Position numbers and translations under genes: made by a program. Shown piece after piece: positions 7,754 through 15,586 of a DNA stretch of 20,660 nt. The stretch covers positions 1 to 20,660 of the forward strand of contig CAITFY010000005.1 of assembly GCA_903891755.1 (NCBI GenBank), given 5' to 3'. The notes beneath the pieces were generated by a model. The model made no database searches, was not told the origin of the DNA, and saw only the letters and a program-made list of their open reading frames with translations. This DNA comes from an uncultured Actinomycetes bacterium. Its GTDB lineage: Bacteria > Actinomycetota > Actinomycetes > Nanopelagicales > Nanopelagicaceae. How positions within the stretch are numbered: the first letter of the stretch is position 1; each line of letters begins with the position of its first letter.

Positions 7754-9609
7754 GACCCAGCGGGTCCGCATTCATTCGTAGTGCCGGATTAGTAGTTGCC
7801 GTGCTCTTGCTTACAACGAGCGCCACGATTTCACGGGCTGACACGACTCCATCGCCCTCGGCAACGCCTTCCGCCTCCTCAGTTTTTCCTTCCCCGACTC
7901 CAACACCGGGCGCGACACCATCAACTCCCGCAGGTGGACTCGGGCAACCGCGCAAGATTCTGACTGGGTGGATTCCATATTATTCCTTGAAGACATCTCT
8001 TCCATCTGCCATTCTCAACGCGGATCTCATCTCTCAGGTCTATCCATTCTGGTACACCTTGCGTGATCAAAATAAAATTGCAGATTTATATACTCCAGCG
8101 AACCCAAGCACTCCGATGTCAACCCCATTGCAATCTATGCAAGCAGCTGGATTCAAAATCCTTCCAACAATCACCGATGGCACAGCGGTGGATCCCAAGA
8201 CCGGAAAGAGTTCGCAGCTCGTTCTCTCTAACCTGCTCGCCAATCCAACGTCGCGGGCAAATATTGTTAGCGCAATCGTTAACCTCGTCATGCAGAACAA
8301 CTTTGATGGAATTGATCTTGACTTTGAAAATTTTGCTTACGTAGATTCCATTTCAACCTGGCCCACAACTCAAACTCGATGGGTGCAATTCCTATCTGAC
8401 CTATCAACCGCGCTTCATGCGCAAGGAAAACTCCTCTCCATTACAACGCCACCGCTTTTTGATCCAGCATCCGGTAAGAAGGGTTACTACCTCTACGCCT
8501 GGTCACAGGTCGCGGGATTCATTGATCAACTCCACATCATGGCCTATGACTATTCAACAAGTAGTCCCGGGCCAATTGGTCCGCTTCAGTGGACTACTAA
8601 TGCAGTCACTTACGCCGCCTCAGTAATTCCAGCCTCCAAAATTTATATCGGCATTCCTGGCTATGGTCGCGACTGGGTCACCAAAGTCATAGGAACCTGC
8701 CCAACTCTTCCTATTAATTACAGCAAGACTGTTGCTCCCGGTGTCGTTTCAACCGTAGTAATGCATGATGTCGCCGCCCTCGCTGCGACGTACGGTGCAA
8801 CTCCTACCTATAACCAAACATTTGCAGAATCATCTTTTACCTATCAGAAGAGCTACAACGGCACGACAGCGACTGGTGCGCTTACGACGTGCACTGCTTA
8901 TCGCACAGTCTGGTATCAAGATGCGCAGAGCTATACCGCGCGCGCTAATTTGGTTTCTCAATTCCACCTCGGTGGTCTTACCGAATGGACTCTTGGGATG
9001 GAAGATCCCTCTGCCTTCCAATCAATTCGCGCTGTCGCCTTAGCTATTGCGCCAGATTCAATCAGCGCTTCACTTCGGGCCGAGGCAACATCCATCACGA
9101 TTGGCACGCCAACTCAGGTGACCGGAGCATTCGCCCTGCCCGATAAAACCCCGGTGGTTGGCCTTCCAGTGCATCTTCAGACACAAGCTCCCGGCGGTGT
9201 TTGGACCACGGTTCAAGATGGCGTTACTGGATCAGATGGAACTTTCTCGACGACCCTCACACTCACTGGCAACACCAATATCCGCATGTTCTCAGATGGA
9301 ACCTGGCAGAGGTTAGAGGGGGACACCCCAACAATCGCAATAAGCGTTAACCGTTCATTAACGTGGAGCGCACCTGCATCCATGAAGGCGGGAGTTCCCT
9401 ACAGCATCACCGCGCAGGTTTCGCCAGCGGTCGCCGGTGTATCAGTTCTTTTGAGCAATGGAGCAAGCGCGCTTACGGATGATTCGGGCAAGGCGATTTT
9501 CTCGGTAACAAACTCCACCACTGGATTTACACCATACCAAGTACGTGTACCGGCCGACCAGAACTTTGCTCTTACGCAATCTAGCTTTGTTATTGTTTGG
9601 GTTCGTTAA
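7750..9609 (+). CDS. Secreted GH18-family glycoside hydrolase with C-terminal beta domains
   Basis: The 619-residue protein has a Sec signal peptide (hydrophobic 9-25, likely cleavage near SRA-D at 30/31). A Pro/Ser/Thr-rich linker covers about 31-62. A GH18 TIM barrel spans about 68-435: LTGWIPYYS at the first strand, DGIDLDFE (186-193) giving the DxxDxDxE catalytic motif with Glu193 as acid, MAYDY (264-268), GIPGYGRDW (301-309) and GGLTEWTLGMED at the last strand. Two Ig-like or adhesion-type beta segments follow (about 440-535 and 536-619), with no cell-wall anchor seen. The strand motifs resemble the spore-type/YaaH-like branch that cleaves peptidoglycan or other GlcNAc polymers as much as true chitinases, so the substrate is uncertain. 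GTG is the start because the signal peptide needs it. It overlaps the DUF3039 stop. Confidence 0.9.
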   Translation: MRPSGSAFIRSAGLVVAVLLLTTSATISRADTTPSPSATPSASSVFPSPTPTPGATPSTPAGGLGQPRKILTGWIPYYSLKTSLPSAILNADLISQVYPFWYTLRDQNKIADLYTPANPSTPMSTPLQSMQAAGFKILPTITDGTAVDPKTGKSSQLVLSNLLANPTSRANIVSAIVNLVMQNNFDGIDLDFENFAYVDSISTWPTTQTRWVQFLSDLSTALHAQGKLLSITTPPLFDPASGKKGYYLYAWSQVAGFIDQLHIMAYDYSTSSPGPIGPLQWTTNAVTYAASVIPASKIYIGIPGYGRDWVTKVIGTCPTLPINYSKTVAPGVVSTVVMHDVAALAATYGATPTYNQTFAESSFTYQKSYNGTTATGALTTCTAYRTVWYQDAQSYTARANLVSQFHLGGLTEWTLGMEDPSAFQSIRAVALAIAPDSISASLRAEATSITIGTPTQVTGAFALPDKTPVVGLPVHLQTQAPGGVWTTVQDGVTGSDGTFSTTLTLTGNTNIRMFSDGTWQRLEGDTPTIAISVNRSLTWSAPASMKAGVPYSITAQVSPAVAGVSVLLSNGASALTDDSGKAIFSVTNSTTGFTPYQVRVPADQNFALTQSSFVIVWVR

Positions 9610-9636
9610 CCCACTTTTGCAAGGAATGGAGGCGGT

Positions 9637-9927
9637 ATGGCTACAGATACGATGATTGAATCTGATCTAGATATATCGCAACTCGTTGATAAACCTTGGG
9701 TGACAATCGTCTGGGATGACCCTGTTAATTTGATGAGCTATGTAACTTTTGTTTTTATCAAACTCTTCGGCTTTACCCAAGAGCGTGCACACGAACTGAT
9801 GATGCAGGTTCACAATGAAGGTCGTGCCGCCGTATCAACTGGTTCCAGAGAAGAGATGGAGCGCGATGTGCAACGCCTTCACGAACATGGTCTCTGGGCT
9901 ACCCTGCAACGCGATGATAAGTTCTAG
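9637..9927 (+). CDS. clpS: ATP-dependent Clp protease adaptor ClpS
   Basis: The 96-residue adaptor delivers N-degron substrates to ClpC/ClpA-ClpP. The actinobacterial ClpS core is complete: WVTIVWDDPVNLMSYVTFVF (21-40), FGFTQERAHELMMQVHNEGRA (44-64) and REEMERDVQRLHEHGLWATL (71-90). Asp27, Asp28 and His59 correspond to the N-degron pocket; Trp26 stands where the E. coli protein has Asn, as in other actinobacterial ClpS proteins. GGAGG lies four bases before the ATG, with AAGGA further upstream. The gene is followed directly by DUF2017, a conserved pairing in actinobacteria. Confidence 0.96.
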   Translation: MATDTMIESDLDISQLVDKPWVTIVWDDPVNLMSYVTFVFIKLFGFTQERAHELMMQVHNEGRAAVSTGSREEMERDVQRLHEHGLWATLQRDDKF

Positions 9928-9930
9928 TTG

Positions 9931-10500
9931 ATGTCTGCTTTTTCGCGCGAAGAAGGTATTTACTCACTCGACCTCACACTCGATGAGGCACACATACTTA
10001 TTAACCTCGTGGAGCAGTTACTTGAACTCTTAGGCGAAGGCGATTTCAATCATCATTACGATGAGAGCGATCCATTTGCTCAGTTAATGGCGCAACTAAA
10101 AGCGGCGCCCGAAGAGGTGGTCGTGCCAGAAGATCCTGTGCTCCTGCGATTGCTGCCAAATGCATATGCAGACCCAGAGGCCGCTGCAGATTTCAGAAGG
10201 TATACCGAGCCCACTCTGCGCGGAAAGAAGAAGCGAACCTTGGCGCAAGTGCGCGCAGCCCTAGAAATTATTGTTGATGAAGATAGAGCTGGTGTCGTTG
10301 ATGATCTCGATAGCGAAGTCTGGCTGATGGCGATTAACGATTTGAGATTGGCCCTCTCGGTGCGACTTGAGATCAAACCCGAATCCTTCGATCTCTTCGA
10401 AGCCCTCCCAGATGAAGACCCTCAGAAAGCCATTTATGCCGTTTATTTCTGGTTGGGCTGGTTGCAAGAGAGTTTGTTGAACCTCCTCGCACAGGGCTAG
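9931..10500 (+). CDS. DUF2017 family protein
   Basis: The 189-residue acidic, mostly helical protein matches DUF2017, which regularly sits next to clpS in actinobacteria. Features seen are YSLDLTLDEAHILINLVEQLLELL (N-terminal helix), DPFAQLM, LLRLLPNAYADPEAAADFRRYTEPTLRGKKK (about residues 70-100) and a C-terminal helical part ending VYFWLGWLQESLLNLLAQG. No catalytic motif or signal peptide is visible; the function is unknown. I chose the ATG at 9931 over the TTG at 9928 immediately after the clpS stop. A role with ClpS or Clp proteolysis is a context-only guess. Confidence 0.88.
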   Translation: MSAFSREEGIYSLDLTLDEAHILINLVEQLLELLGEGDFNHHYDESDPFAQLMAQLKAAPEEVVVPEDPVLLRLLPNAYADPEAAADFRRYTEPTLRGKKKRTLAQVRAALEIIVDEDRAGVVDDLDSEVWLMAINDLRLALSVRLEIKPESFDLFEALPDEDPQKAIYAVYFWLGWLQESLLNLLAQG

Positions 10501-10513
10501 CAGGTGAGGCGGC

Positions 10514-10525
10514 TAGACTTCTCAT
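10514..10525 (+). promoter_or_regulatory. Predicted -10 of a leaderless murI promoter
   Basis: TAGACT (10514-10519) is followed by TCTCAT and the GTG at 10526, the same hexamer-six-bases-start geometry as at pntAA and argF. The gap to the DUF2017 stop is only 25 bases, so this would be an internal promoter within a compact gene run. Confidence 0.55.
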
Positions 10526-11326
10526 GTGCCGCAGCCTTCATCGACCGCTCCCATCGGGGTATTTGATTCCGGCTTAGGCGGACTTACGGTGGCCCGCGCC
10601 ATCATTGATCAACTGCCAGGCGAATCCATTATTTATGTAGGCGATAACGCCAGAGGTCCATATGGTCCTCGCACCCTCGCAGAAGTCCGCTCCTTCACCT
10701 TGGAAATCATGGATGAGTTAGTTGAGGCTGGAGTTAAGGCGATTGTGATCGCATGCAATACCGCGAGCTCGGCGACTCTTCGTGATGCTAGGGAGCGCTA
10801 TGAGATTCCTGTCCTGGAAGTAATTCAGCCAGCAGCTAGGCGTGCGGTATCAGCGACACGATCAGGCAGAGTCGGAGTTATCGGCACTAATGCAACCATC
10901 GAATCTGGTTCATACCTCGATGCCTTCGCTGCCGCGCCGCAACTTTCAATTACCTCCGTGGCTTGTCCAGCATTTGTTGAATTTGTCGAGCGCGGAGAGA
11001 CTTCTGGCGCGGCTATTACTTCAATTGCACGTGAATACCTGCAACCGCTTATCGATGCCGATATCGATACCTTGGTTCTGGGATGTACCCATTACCCACT
11101 TCTCACCGGTGTCATCTCTTATGTGATGGGCGATGAGGTCACCCTTGTATCAAGCGCTGAAGAGACCGCAAAGGATTTATATCGCACGTTGGTTGAGAGA
11201 GATCTCCTCAATGTTTCAGGCGAGCCAACATACAAATTTGTCGCAACAGGTGACACTGATTCATTTAATAAATTGGCACGCCGATTCCTCGGCCCAGAAG
11301 TGCATACCGTTGAAGGGAATATCTAA
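10526..11326 (+). CDS. murI: Glutamate racemase
   Basis: The 266-residue cofactor-independent racemase converts L-glutamate to the D-glutamate used by MurD in peptidoglycan synthesis. GVFDSGLGGLTV (11-22) carries Asp14 and Ser15; YGPRT (46-50) follows. The two catalytic cysteines are Cys77 (ACNTASS) and Cys187 (GCTHYPLL), the latter next to His189. Length is normal. The start is GTG at 10526: the overlapping ATG at 10524 is out of frame. The adjacent genes are DUF2017 upstream and rph immediately downstream (TAA then GTG, no gap). Confidence 0.96.
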   Translation: MPQPSSTAPIGVFDSGLGGLTVARAIIDQLPGESIIYVGDNARGPYGPRTLAEVRSFTLEIMDELVEAGVKAIVIACNTASSATLRDARERYEIPVLEVIQPAARRAVSATRSGRVGVIGTNATIESGSYLDAFAAAPQLSITSVACPAFVEFVERGETSGAAITSIAREYLQPLIDADIDTLVLGCTHYPLLTGVISYVMGDEVTLVSSAEETAKDLYRTLVERDLLNVSGEPTYKFVATGDTDSFNKLARRFLGPEVHTVEGNI

Positions 11327-12055
11327 GTGAGTTCAAGAATAGATAACCGAGGAGCGGATCAACTTCGCCCAATCTCATTTACCCGCAACTGGCTTAAGAA
11401 TGCTGAAGGTTCAGTTCTCGTTGAGTTCGGCAATACCCGTGTTCTCTGTGTTGCATCCTTTACTCCCGGAGTTCCACGATGGCTGACTGGAAAAGGTCAA
11501 GGCTGGGTCACAAGTGAATACGCAATGTTGCCTCGCGCAACTCACACTCGATCAGATCGCGAGAGCGTTAAAGGAAAATTAGGTGGACGCACGCAAGAGA
11601 TTTCTCGCCTTGTGGGTCGCTCGTTGCGCGCAGTGGTAGATACCCATGCTCTGGGTGAGAACACGATTGTTATTGACTGTGATGTCTTGCAAGCTGATGG
11701 TGGAACTCGCACCGCTGCAATCACCGGCGCGTATGTAGCACTCGCTGATGCGATCACATGGGCAAAGGGCAAAGGCCACATCATTGGTGACCGCAAGCCA
11801 CTTCGCCAATCTGTAGCAGCCGTAAGTGTTGGAATCATCAAGGGTGTGCCAATGCTCGATCTTTGCTACGAGGAAGATGTTGATGCAGATACTGATATGA
11901 ATATTGTCTGCACGGGAGATGGAAACTTTGTTGAGGTTCAAGGAACCGCCGAAGGCGTGCCTTTCGATCGCGCACTTCTTAATCAACTCCTAGATCTCGG
12001 AGTGGCAGGGTGTGCAGAGTTGACCCGCCTCCAAGCGGCGGCGCTTTCCCAATGA
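11327..12055 (+). CDS. rph: Ribonuclease PH
   Basis: The 242-residue phosphorolytic 3'-5' exoribonuclease trims tRNA 3' ends and forms a hexameric ring. The N terminus RIDNRGADQLRPISFTRNW, GGRTQEISRLVGRSLRAVVD (86-105, including the conserved Arg88), DCDVLQADGGTRTAAITGAYVAL (117-139, with the phosphate-binding GGTRTA) and DLCYEEDVDADTDMN, which holds the metal-site acidic residues, are all canonical. GTG is the start, directly after the murI TAA, with AAGGGA about ten bases upstream inside murI. The stop overlaps the rdgB start (ATGA at 12052-12055), so the two are translationally coupled. Confidence 0.97.
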   Translation: MSSRIDNRGADQLRPISFTRNWLKNAEGSVLVEFGNTRVLCVASFTPGVPRWLTGKGQGWVTSEYAMLPRATHTRSDRESVKGKLGGRTQEISRLVGRSLRAVVDTHALGENTIVIDCDVLQADGGTRTAAITGAYVALADAITWAKGKGHIIGDRKPLRQSVAAVSVGIIKGVPMLDLCYEEDVDADTDMNIVCTGDGNFVEVQGTAEGVPFDRALLNQLLDLGVAGCAELTRLQAAALSQ

Positions 12056-12699
12056 CAGAGCCGCTCGGGGAGATTGATTCAACCAAAAGCATAGTTTTGG
12101 CGACCCGAAACCTGGGGAAGGTTTTGGAGTTTGAACGGATCCTGGAAGCAGCAAAGATTGATGTAACCGTCTTGGGCTTGCGGGATTTCCCCGATATGCC
12201 AGATGTCGATGAAACTGGAACTACCTTCGCAGAGAATGCACTTCTCAAAGCGCACCAGATTTCGCAGTACACCGGGTTGCCGGCGCTCGCCGATGACAGT
12301 GGACTTTGCGTTGATGCACTTGGCGGAGCCCCTGGAATTTTCTCCGCTCGTTGGTCCTGGGTTCACGGAAATGATGAGGCCAACCTGCAAAAGGTGTTGG
12401 CAGAGCTCAAAGCTCTCGGGAACCCAACTCGTAGCGCGAGATTTCGCTGCGCTGTTGCTCTGGTGATTCCAGAGAGCCATCCTTCTGGGGCTCAAGAGAT
12501 TGTGCGCGAGGGGGAGATGCTGGGCGAACTGGTTCATGAGCCACGCGGAATTAATGGCTTTGGCTATGACCCGATTTTTCAACCTCTTGGCTTTACCCAG
12601 ACCAGCGCCGAACTCTCCTCTGAAGCGAAGGATGCAATTAGCCACCGCGGCCACGCTCTCCACGCAATTTTGCCTGAGGTCACTCGCCTCATTGCATGA
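12052..12699 (+). CDS. rdgB: dITP/XTP pyrophosphatase (RdgB/HAM1 family)
   Basis: The 215-residue house-cleaning enzyme hydrolyses dITP, XTP and ITP to monophosphates and keeps deaminated purines out of DNA. Motifs seen are VLATRNLGKVLEFERIL (15-31; the family T-x-N-x-x-K pattern), the metal-binding ADDSGLCVDALGGAPGIFSARW (80-101), GINGFGYDPIFQPLG and SHRGHAL near the C terminus. I chose the ATG at 12052, which overlaps the rph stop and yields the normal family N terminus, over an upstream in-frame ATG at 12010 that would add MCRVDPPPSGGAFP, translated from within rph. It is the last gene of the clpS to rdgB run. Confidence 0.95.
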   Translation: MTEPLGEIDSTKSIVLATRNLGKVLEFERILEAAKIDVTVLGLRDFPDMPDVDETGTTFAENALLKAHQISQYTGLPALADDSGLCVDALGGAPGIFSARWSWVHGNDEANLQKVLAELKALGNPTRSARFRCAVALVIPESHPSGAQEIVREGEMLGELVHEPRGINGFGYDPIFQPLGFTQTSAELSSEAKDAISHRGHALHAILPEVTRLIA

Positions 12700-12817
12700 G
12701 ATGATCGCTGAAGTAAGCGTGGATTACTCTGTAGTTCAATTTATCTAAGGTACGATTTTCGTATTAGCAAGACCCGTCCCGATCAACGAACGATCGCATT
12801 TAACCGAGGAGTTACCA

Positions 12818-13744
12818 GTGGCAGTCAAAAAGACCGCTAAGAAATCAGCCGCCAAGAAGGCACCTGCAAAAAAGGTTGCCGCCAAGAAGGTTGCCAAGAA
12901 GGCTCCCGCCAAAAAAGTTGTAGCCAAGAAGGCTCCCGCCAAAAAAGTTGTAGCAAAGAAGGCTCCCGCTAAGAAAGCCGCCGCCAAAAAAGTTGTAGCG
13001 AAGAAGGCGCCTGCCAAGAAAGTCACCGCTAAGAAGTCAGCCGCCAAGAAGGCCCCTGCAAAGAAGGTTGCCAAGAAGGCCCCAGTTGTAATTCCAGCTG
13101 TCTCAACTTCAACTCCGGCATCCGCTGCTAAACCAGCGACAACTGCCGTATTTGTAGATCCTTCTCCTAAGGCTGCGGCACCAGTTGTAACTCCTAAGGC
13201 AACTGCACCTGCTCCTAAATCGTCTTCTCGCGTAGTGCTAACAGTTATCGTCGGCGTCGTTCTCATCGCTGTCTTGGTTGTAGCTCGTAATCACAAGCCA
13301 GCCGATAATCATTCATCTGATACATCAACAATGGCAACAGCATCCGCAACTCCTGAAGCCACTGCTTCCTCTGAGATGTCGTCTGCACCATCTGATTCAG
13401 CCTCTGCTGCCGCAACACCAGAAGCATCTGCTGCCGCAACTACCGGTGCTTCAGCTGCAACAGATCTCGCACCTGTTGGAATCGTCGCTCACTACACCGC
13501 AACCGGAGCCACAATTTTCTGGTTCCCAGCTCAAGGCGCAACAGGATTGACTACTTACAATGTTGAGGCTTCATCTAGCGGGGGAGCATTCAAGCTCATC
13601 GCAACTGTTCCTTCTACTCAAGTATCACTTGATGTAACAAAGAACGGTACAAATGGTTGGACCTCATTTAAGATCTCAGCTGTTTACTCTGATGGAAGCA
13701 TTGTTGCTGGAAAGGTCTTCGGACTTCCTGGCCAATTCGCCTAA
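12818..13744 (+). CDS. Single-pass membrane protein with histone-H1-like Lys/Ala tail and external FnIII-like domain
   Basis: The 308-residue protein has four zones. Residues 1-89 are almost purely AKKxPAKKV/AAKK repeats, like the C-terminal tail of histone H1, chlamydial Hc2 or mycobacterial HupB, which bind DNA by charge. Residues 90-137 are an Ala/Pro/Thr linker. Residues 138-156 (VVLTVIVGVVLIAVLVVA) form one hydrophobic span, with Ser-Ser-Ser-Arg before and Arg-Asn-His-Lys after. Residues 157-215 are Ser/Ala/Thr-rich with few charges. Residues 216-308 look like one fibronectin type III domain (APVGIVAHY, ATIFWFP, TTYNVEAS, WTSFKISAVY). The positive-inside rule puts the basic tail in the cytosol. 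GTG at 12818 follows CGAGGAG with a six-base gap. No exact family is recognised; DNA binding and nucleoid-to-membrane tethering are inferences. Polyphosphate or ribosome binding are alternatives for the tail. Confidence 0.85.
   Translation: MAVKKTAKKSAAKKAPAKKVAAKKVAKKAPAKKVVAKKAPAKKVVAKKAPAKKAAAKKVVAKKAPAKKVTAKKSAAKKAPAKKVAKKAPVVIPAVSTSTPASAAKPATTAVFVDPSPKAAAPVVTPKATAPAPKSSSRVVLTVIVGVVLIAVLVVARNHKPADNHSSDTSTMATASATPEATASSEMSSAPSDSASAAATPEASAAATTGASAATDLAPVGIVAHYTATGATIFWFPAQGATGLTTYNVEASSSGGAFKLIATVPSTQVSLDVTKNGTNGWTSFKISAVYSDGSIVAGKVFGLPGQFA
12833..13080. repeat. In-frame degenerate repeats encoding the Lys/Ala tail
   Basis: A 30-base unit (encoding AKKAPAKKVV) is exact in two neighbouring copies at 12893-12922 and 12923-12952 and continues as diverged copies to about 13080. 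The period is a multiple of three, so copy-number change would lengthen or shorten the tail without a frameshift. Synonymous differences between copies (gct/gcc, aaa/aag) show that most copies are not recent. Confidence 0.8.
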
Positions 13745-13772
13745 ATCTTCAGAGTTAATCTCAGATTAACGA

Positions 13773-13811
13773 TAACTCGCGCTAGTAACTTATAGCGCGA
13801 GTTATTTTTTT
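13773..13811 (+). terminator. Rho-independent terminator of the Lys-tail gene
   Basis: A 12-bp stem, TAACTCGCGCTA (13773-13784) with TAGCGCGAGTTA (13793-13804), encloses an eight-base loop and is followed by seven T residues. A smaller hairpin (GTTAATC-TCA-GATTAAC, 13754-13770) precedes it. The right arm contains the stop codon of the convergent acyltransferase gene. No T-run follows in the minus direction. Confidence 0.88.
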
Positions 13812-15586
13812 AACGCTTCCAGGATTGCCCCTACATATACATCTCCGCCAGTATCACTCAGGTGCACACCATCTGGAGCAAAGTATTCGGGATGGCCAAA
13901 TGAGATTCTCGCCCAATCCACTAAGTGAGCTTGTGGGTAATCTGCAACAACAGCGCTGATAATTCGGTTGTTGTCATCTCTCCAAGGGCGTGGAACCGCA
14001 GTGTTCACAACAATCATTTTTGGCTGATTCTTTAGGAGATCAAAGAGGGTGCGCACATCTGATTCTGTGAGGTGATTGTTGTTGCCAATGTCAAAGATAA
14101 CTGTGGAGCTTGCGAGCCCGACCTTGTCGCTCTGCACCACTTGAATCAATTCACCGATCTGACGTCCCACACGGGCATTGATTAATTCAATGGGAAAGTG
14201 GCTCTGCAATTTGTCACGGATACCAAGAATGATGGAATCTCCAGTAACCCAGAGTCCGGTTTTCTTGTTGGAGTTCGTGGTGCTATTTGAAATCACGCTG
14301 CTATCACTTTGATTGTGAGTGAATACGCCAACTGAGCTATTGCCGGATCCGCCAGATGTTCTGTTGTAATCCTCCATCCAAGCGGCCCACGACGCTGCAC
14401 TTGTTGAAAATAGAAGTGCAACGGTGGCCGAGATGATCCAGAGCTTCTGTTTGCGACGGGTGCTCTTAGAGCGATATTTCAATCCGCGAATCCACGTTGA
14501 GAGCACGCCACGCCTAATAGGAATTTCAATCCAGCGCAGCGAGATATCGGCGAGAGCAATCACAATCAAGATGCGCGCGGCATTTATTGCCCAATTCGCG
14601 CCAGCTAGATCAACGTTTGGGCGGGTTACTTGAAAGACCACCCAGTGCCATAAATAGATTCCATACGAACGCTGACCGATCCAGACGAGTGGACGAGCAC
14701 TCATGAGCGGAGTGAAGCGCGATGCCGGGTGAACCAATGAGGTAATGATTGCAACGCCGAAGAGCGCGGCGAGAGGAAATGCCACCCGATAAAGCGCAGC
14801 GTTAGATTCATCAATAAAGAAGAAGGTGCAGAGCAAACCTAAAAAACCTACGACGCCAATGCCATCTACAAAATCTTGAGCTCGTTCTGAAATATTCTTG
14901 CTGAGATTTGCTGGTACCCAACTCACAGCAAGTGCGGCACCGAGAAATAGACCCAAACTATGTGTATCTGTACCGAAGTAGATGTGACTGATTTGATTAG
15001 TCGAACTTGAATCAACTCGTAATGAGTAGATGAAGAGCGCTAAACCTGAAATGAATGCAATCACGAGTGAGGCTTGGGCGACTCTCTTCTTACCCAAGTA
15101 TTTCAAGATTAGAAGCAGGATCAGCGGCCAGAGGATATAAAACTGAATCTCAACTCCGAGTGACCAAGTGTGCTGGAGAAGAGGAGGTCTTCCAATAGCT
15201 TGGAAATAATCCTGATGGACCGCTACTAACTGCCAGTTTTCACTTCCAGTAAGGACATATGGCAAATCGCTGAGAAAGCGATGGATTGCGTCAGGTTTCC
15301 ACGCTGCAATCAAGAAGGTGGTGCCGGTGAGCATGAATAACACTGGTGGAAGGAGTCGGCGCACTCGTGCCACATAGAATTCGCGAAGAGCTAAAGCACC
15401 TTTGCTCAAAATAGAATCCAAGAGCAGCCGCGTAATTACATATCCGCTTATGACAAAGAAGAGATCAACGCCTAAGAAACCACCGGGAATCCAATTGATC
15501 CCTAGGTGGTAAAGAATCACCGCAGTTACAGCAAGTGCTCGCAACCCGTCTATCGGAGCTATATACCGGGAGGGTTTAGCGGCCAT
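13802..15586 (-). CDS. OafA/YrhL-type membrane acyltransferase with C-terminal SGNH domain
   Basis: The 594-residue protein has an N-terminal acyltransferase-3 domain with about ten hydrophobic spans (residues 1-370). It contains RYIAPIDGLRALAVTAVILYH with the conserved His of this family, GGFLGVDLFFVISGYVITRLL, the FYVARVRRLLPP loop and QHTWSLGVEIQFYILWP. A further span near 380-400 leads to a Ser/Thr/Asn-rich linker and an external SGNH-hydrolase domain from about 444: TGDSII (Ser451), the DIGNNNH block, and PDGVHLSD with Asp572 and His575. Such two-domain proteins O-acetylate cell-surface polysaccharides, peptidoglycan or glycolipids; the acceptor here is unknown. Its ATG overlaps the stop of the upstream coiled-coil gene by one base (TAATG), with no ribosome site of its own, so it is translated by coupling. 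Confidence 0.92.
   Translation of the reverse strand: MAAKPSRYIAPIDGLRALAVTAVILYHLGINWIPGGFLGVDLFFVISGYVITRLLLDSILSKGALALREFYVARVRRLLPPVLFMLTGTTFLIAAWKPDAIHRFLSDLPYVLTGSENWQLVAVHQDYFQAIGRPPLLQHTWSLGVEIQFYILWPLILLLILKYLGKKRVAQASLVIAFISGLALFIYSLRVDSSSTNQISHIYFGTDTHSLGLFLGAALAVSWVPANLSKNISERAQDFVDGIGVVGFLGLLCTFFFIDESNAALYRVAFPLAALFGVAIITSLVHPASRFTPLMSARPLVWIGQRSYGIYLWHWVVFQVTRPNVDLAGANWAINAARILIVIALADISLRWIEIPIRRGVLSTWIRGLKYRSKSTRRKQKLWIISATVALLFSTSAASWAAWMEDYNRTSGGSGNSSVGVFTHNQSDSSVISNSTTNSNKKTGLWVTGDSIILGIRDKLQSHFPIELINARVGRQIGELIQVVQSDKVGLASSTVIFDIGNNNHLTESDVRTLFDLLKNQPKMIVVNTAVPRPWRDDNNRIISAVVADYPQAHLVDWARISFGHPEYFAPDGVHLSDTGGDVYVGAILEALKK

Noticed and set aside
12010..12051. A longer rdgB start inside rph
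   Set aside because: The extra residues MCRVDPPPSGGAFP do not resemble the family, and the ATGA overlap at 12052 is a typical coupled start.
12745..13266. A 173-codon minus-strand frame rich in AFLAATFFAGAFLA
   Set aside because: It is the reverse complement of the AKK repeats; the hydrophobic pattern is a by-product of the lysine codons.
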